From Anthostomella pinea (taxonomy: Eukaryota; Ascomycota; Sordariomycetes; Xylariales; Xylariaceae), in contig CAUWAG010000004.1 of assembly GCA_963556695.1 (NCBI GenBank), positions 3,100,001 to 3,164,000 of the forward strand: a stretch of DNA of 64,000 nucleotides, in the 5' to 3' direction. Shown here one piece after another: positions 63,246 to 64,000 of the stretch. Below the pieces are notes generated by a model that worked only from the letters and a program-made list of their open reading frames with translations, ran no database searches and was not told where the DNA came from. Position 1 is the first letter of the stretch, and the number at the start of each line of letters is the position of its first letter. The position numbers and the translations under genes were made by a program.

Positions 63246-64000
63246 ATGGACCGCGTCCCCGACCCGCACACGTCCTTCCGGCACTTCTTCACCTGGGGCC
63301 TCGTCGGCGCCAACGCCCTCGTCTTCCTCAGCTGGCAGGACCTGTCCCTCCTCTCCTAAGAAGCCGCAGCAGCACCACCGCGCCCGCGAGGCCCGCGTAG
63401 CAACATCCACACCCTCGACAGCATCTACCACGCGCAACCAACGCGCGACAGCAACAGCAACAACAAGAGGTCTAGATTCTCCCTACTGCGCCGACAGAAG
63501 TTCATCAAGGAGAACTTCCTCCTCTCCCAGCGTAACCTGCGCCAGGGCCGCTGGTGGACCGCCCTCACCTCAGCCATCAGCCATCGGGACCCGGTCCACC
63601 TACTGACCAACATGGCCGCGCTGACCACGTACGCCCGCCTCGCGCTGCAGCACTGCGGTCTCTCACCTTACGCCGTAATCATGCTTACACTCGGCTCCGC
63701 GGCCGCCGGGTCTGTGGCCACGCTCACGGACTGGAAGCGCAAGGGCTTTGGCGCGGGGCACAGTCTTCAGGAGGGTGGAGGGAGGTACTCGCGCGTCGAG
63801 GTCGCGGCGCACGGCGCGAGCGTCATGATCTGCGGGATGGGCGTGGCCGTCACGGCGCTGCGGCCTTGGACCCGCGTCGTGCTGGTGCCGCTGCCGGTTG
63901 TGCTGCCGTTGTGGGTGGTCACGACGGGGCTGCTGATGTGGGATTATGCGAATGTGGAGAGTGCTACTTCGTGCGTGGGACACGCTTGTCACCTCGGCGG
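63246..64000 (+). CDS. Rhomboid-family membrane protein (3'-partial; in-frame TAA possibly inside an intron)
   Basis: An intramembrane serine protease of the rhomboid family, perhaps the mitochondrial type by layout, truncated by the window end. ATG 63246 starts MDRVPDPHTSFRHFFTWGLVGANALVFLSW. Downstream, in the same frame, come the rhomboid marks: SQRNLRQGRWWTALTSAISH, then DPVHLLTNM, a nucleophile-like HGASVM (catalytic Ser position), further membrane segments, and VGHACHLGG at the very end, carrying the conserved histidine region. A TAA at 63357-63359 interrupts the frame. A 57-nt segment 63344-63400 (donor CT/GTCCCT, acceptor CGTAG) could be an intron that removes it and keeps the frame (L-NIHTLDSIYH), but the donor is weak. 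Otherwise the gene is a pseudogene. Confidence 0.7.

Overview
The window reads as nuclear DNA of a filamentous ascomycete (Pezizomycotina, most likely a Sordariomycete). The evidence is short GT-AG introns of about 50-160 nt, intron-split orthologues of conserved fungal genes, long pyrimidine-rich leaders, a Tc1/mariner transposon whose damage looks like repeat-induced point mutation (RIP), and short TTAGGG-type repeats. All identifications rest on reading motifs by eye. No database search was run.

Layout. 0-9 kb: an F-box protein (5' end at the window edge), choline-phosphate cytidylyltransferase (four exons), the vacuolar transporter chaperone subunit Vtc1, and, convergent to it, an Alba-like protein. 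9-14.4 kb: a long leader region, then an Ahc1-type C2H2 zinc-finger protein. 14.4-23 kb: the NEDD4-type ubiquitin ligase Rsp5/HulA (seven exons, minus strand) and the nuclear poly(A)-binding protein Pab2 (three exons plus a possible 5'UTR intron, minus strand). 23-32.9 kb: gene-poor, holding a frameshifted gene relic, a small secreted protein with two identically spaced four-cysteine modules, and a repeat-rich patch. 33-35.2 kb: a QutR/QA-1S-like protein built from the C-terminal domains of AROM. 35.98-37.31 kb: a complete but inactivated Tc1/mariner element with terminal inverted repeats (TIRs) and TA target duplications. 40.9-43.9 kb: a Zn2Cys6 transcription factor (five exons, minus strand). 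43.9-53 kb: about 9 kb with no gene I can support. 53-55.1 kb: a ferric/cupric reductase (five exons, minus strand). 58.6-60.9 kb: a long coiled-coil protein with an unresolved 5' end. 61.9-62.9 kb: a secreted protein resembling deuterolysin/aspzincin metallopeptidases. 63.2 kb to the end: a rhomboid-family protein cut by the window edge.

The genes do not form an evident pathway cluster. They are mostly housekeeping genes (phospholipid synthesis, polyphosphate/vacuole, ubiquitin, mRNA binding, chromatin) separated by gene-poor stretches with accessory genes. Nothing here is a clear new multi-gene system. The items most worth a second look are the duplicated-cysteine secreted protein with a Kex2-like site between its modules, the QutR-like protein that keeps dehydroquinase residues but has lost shikimate dehydrogenase residues, the metallopeptidase-like protein with HEMMD in place of HExxH, and the dated-by-RIP transposon.
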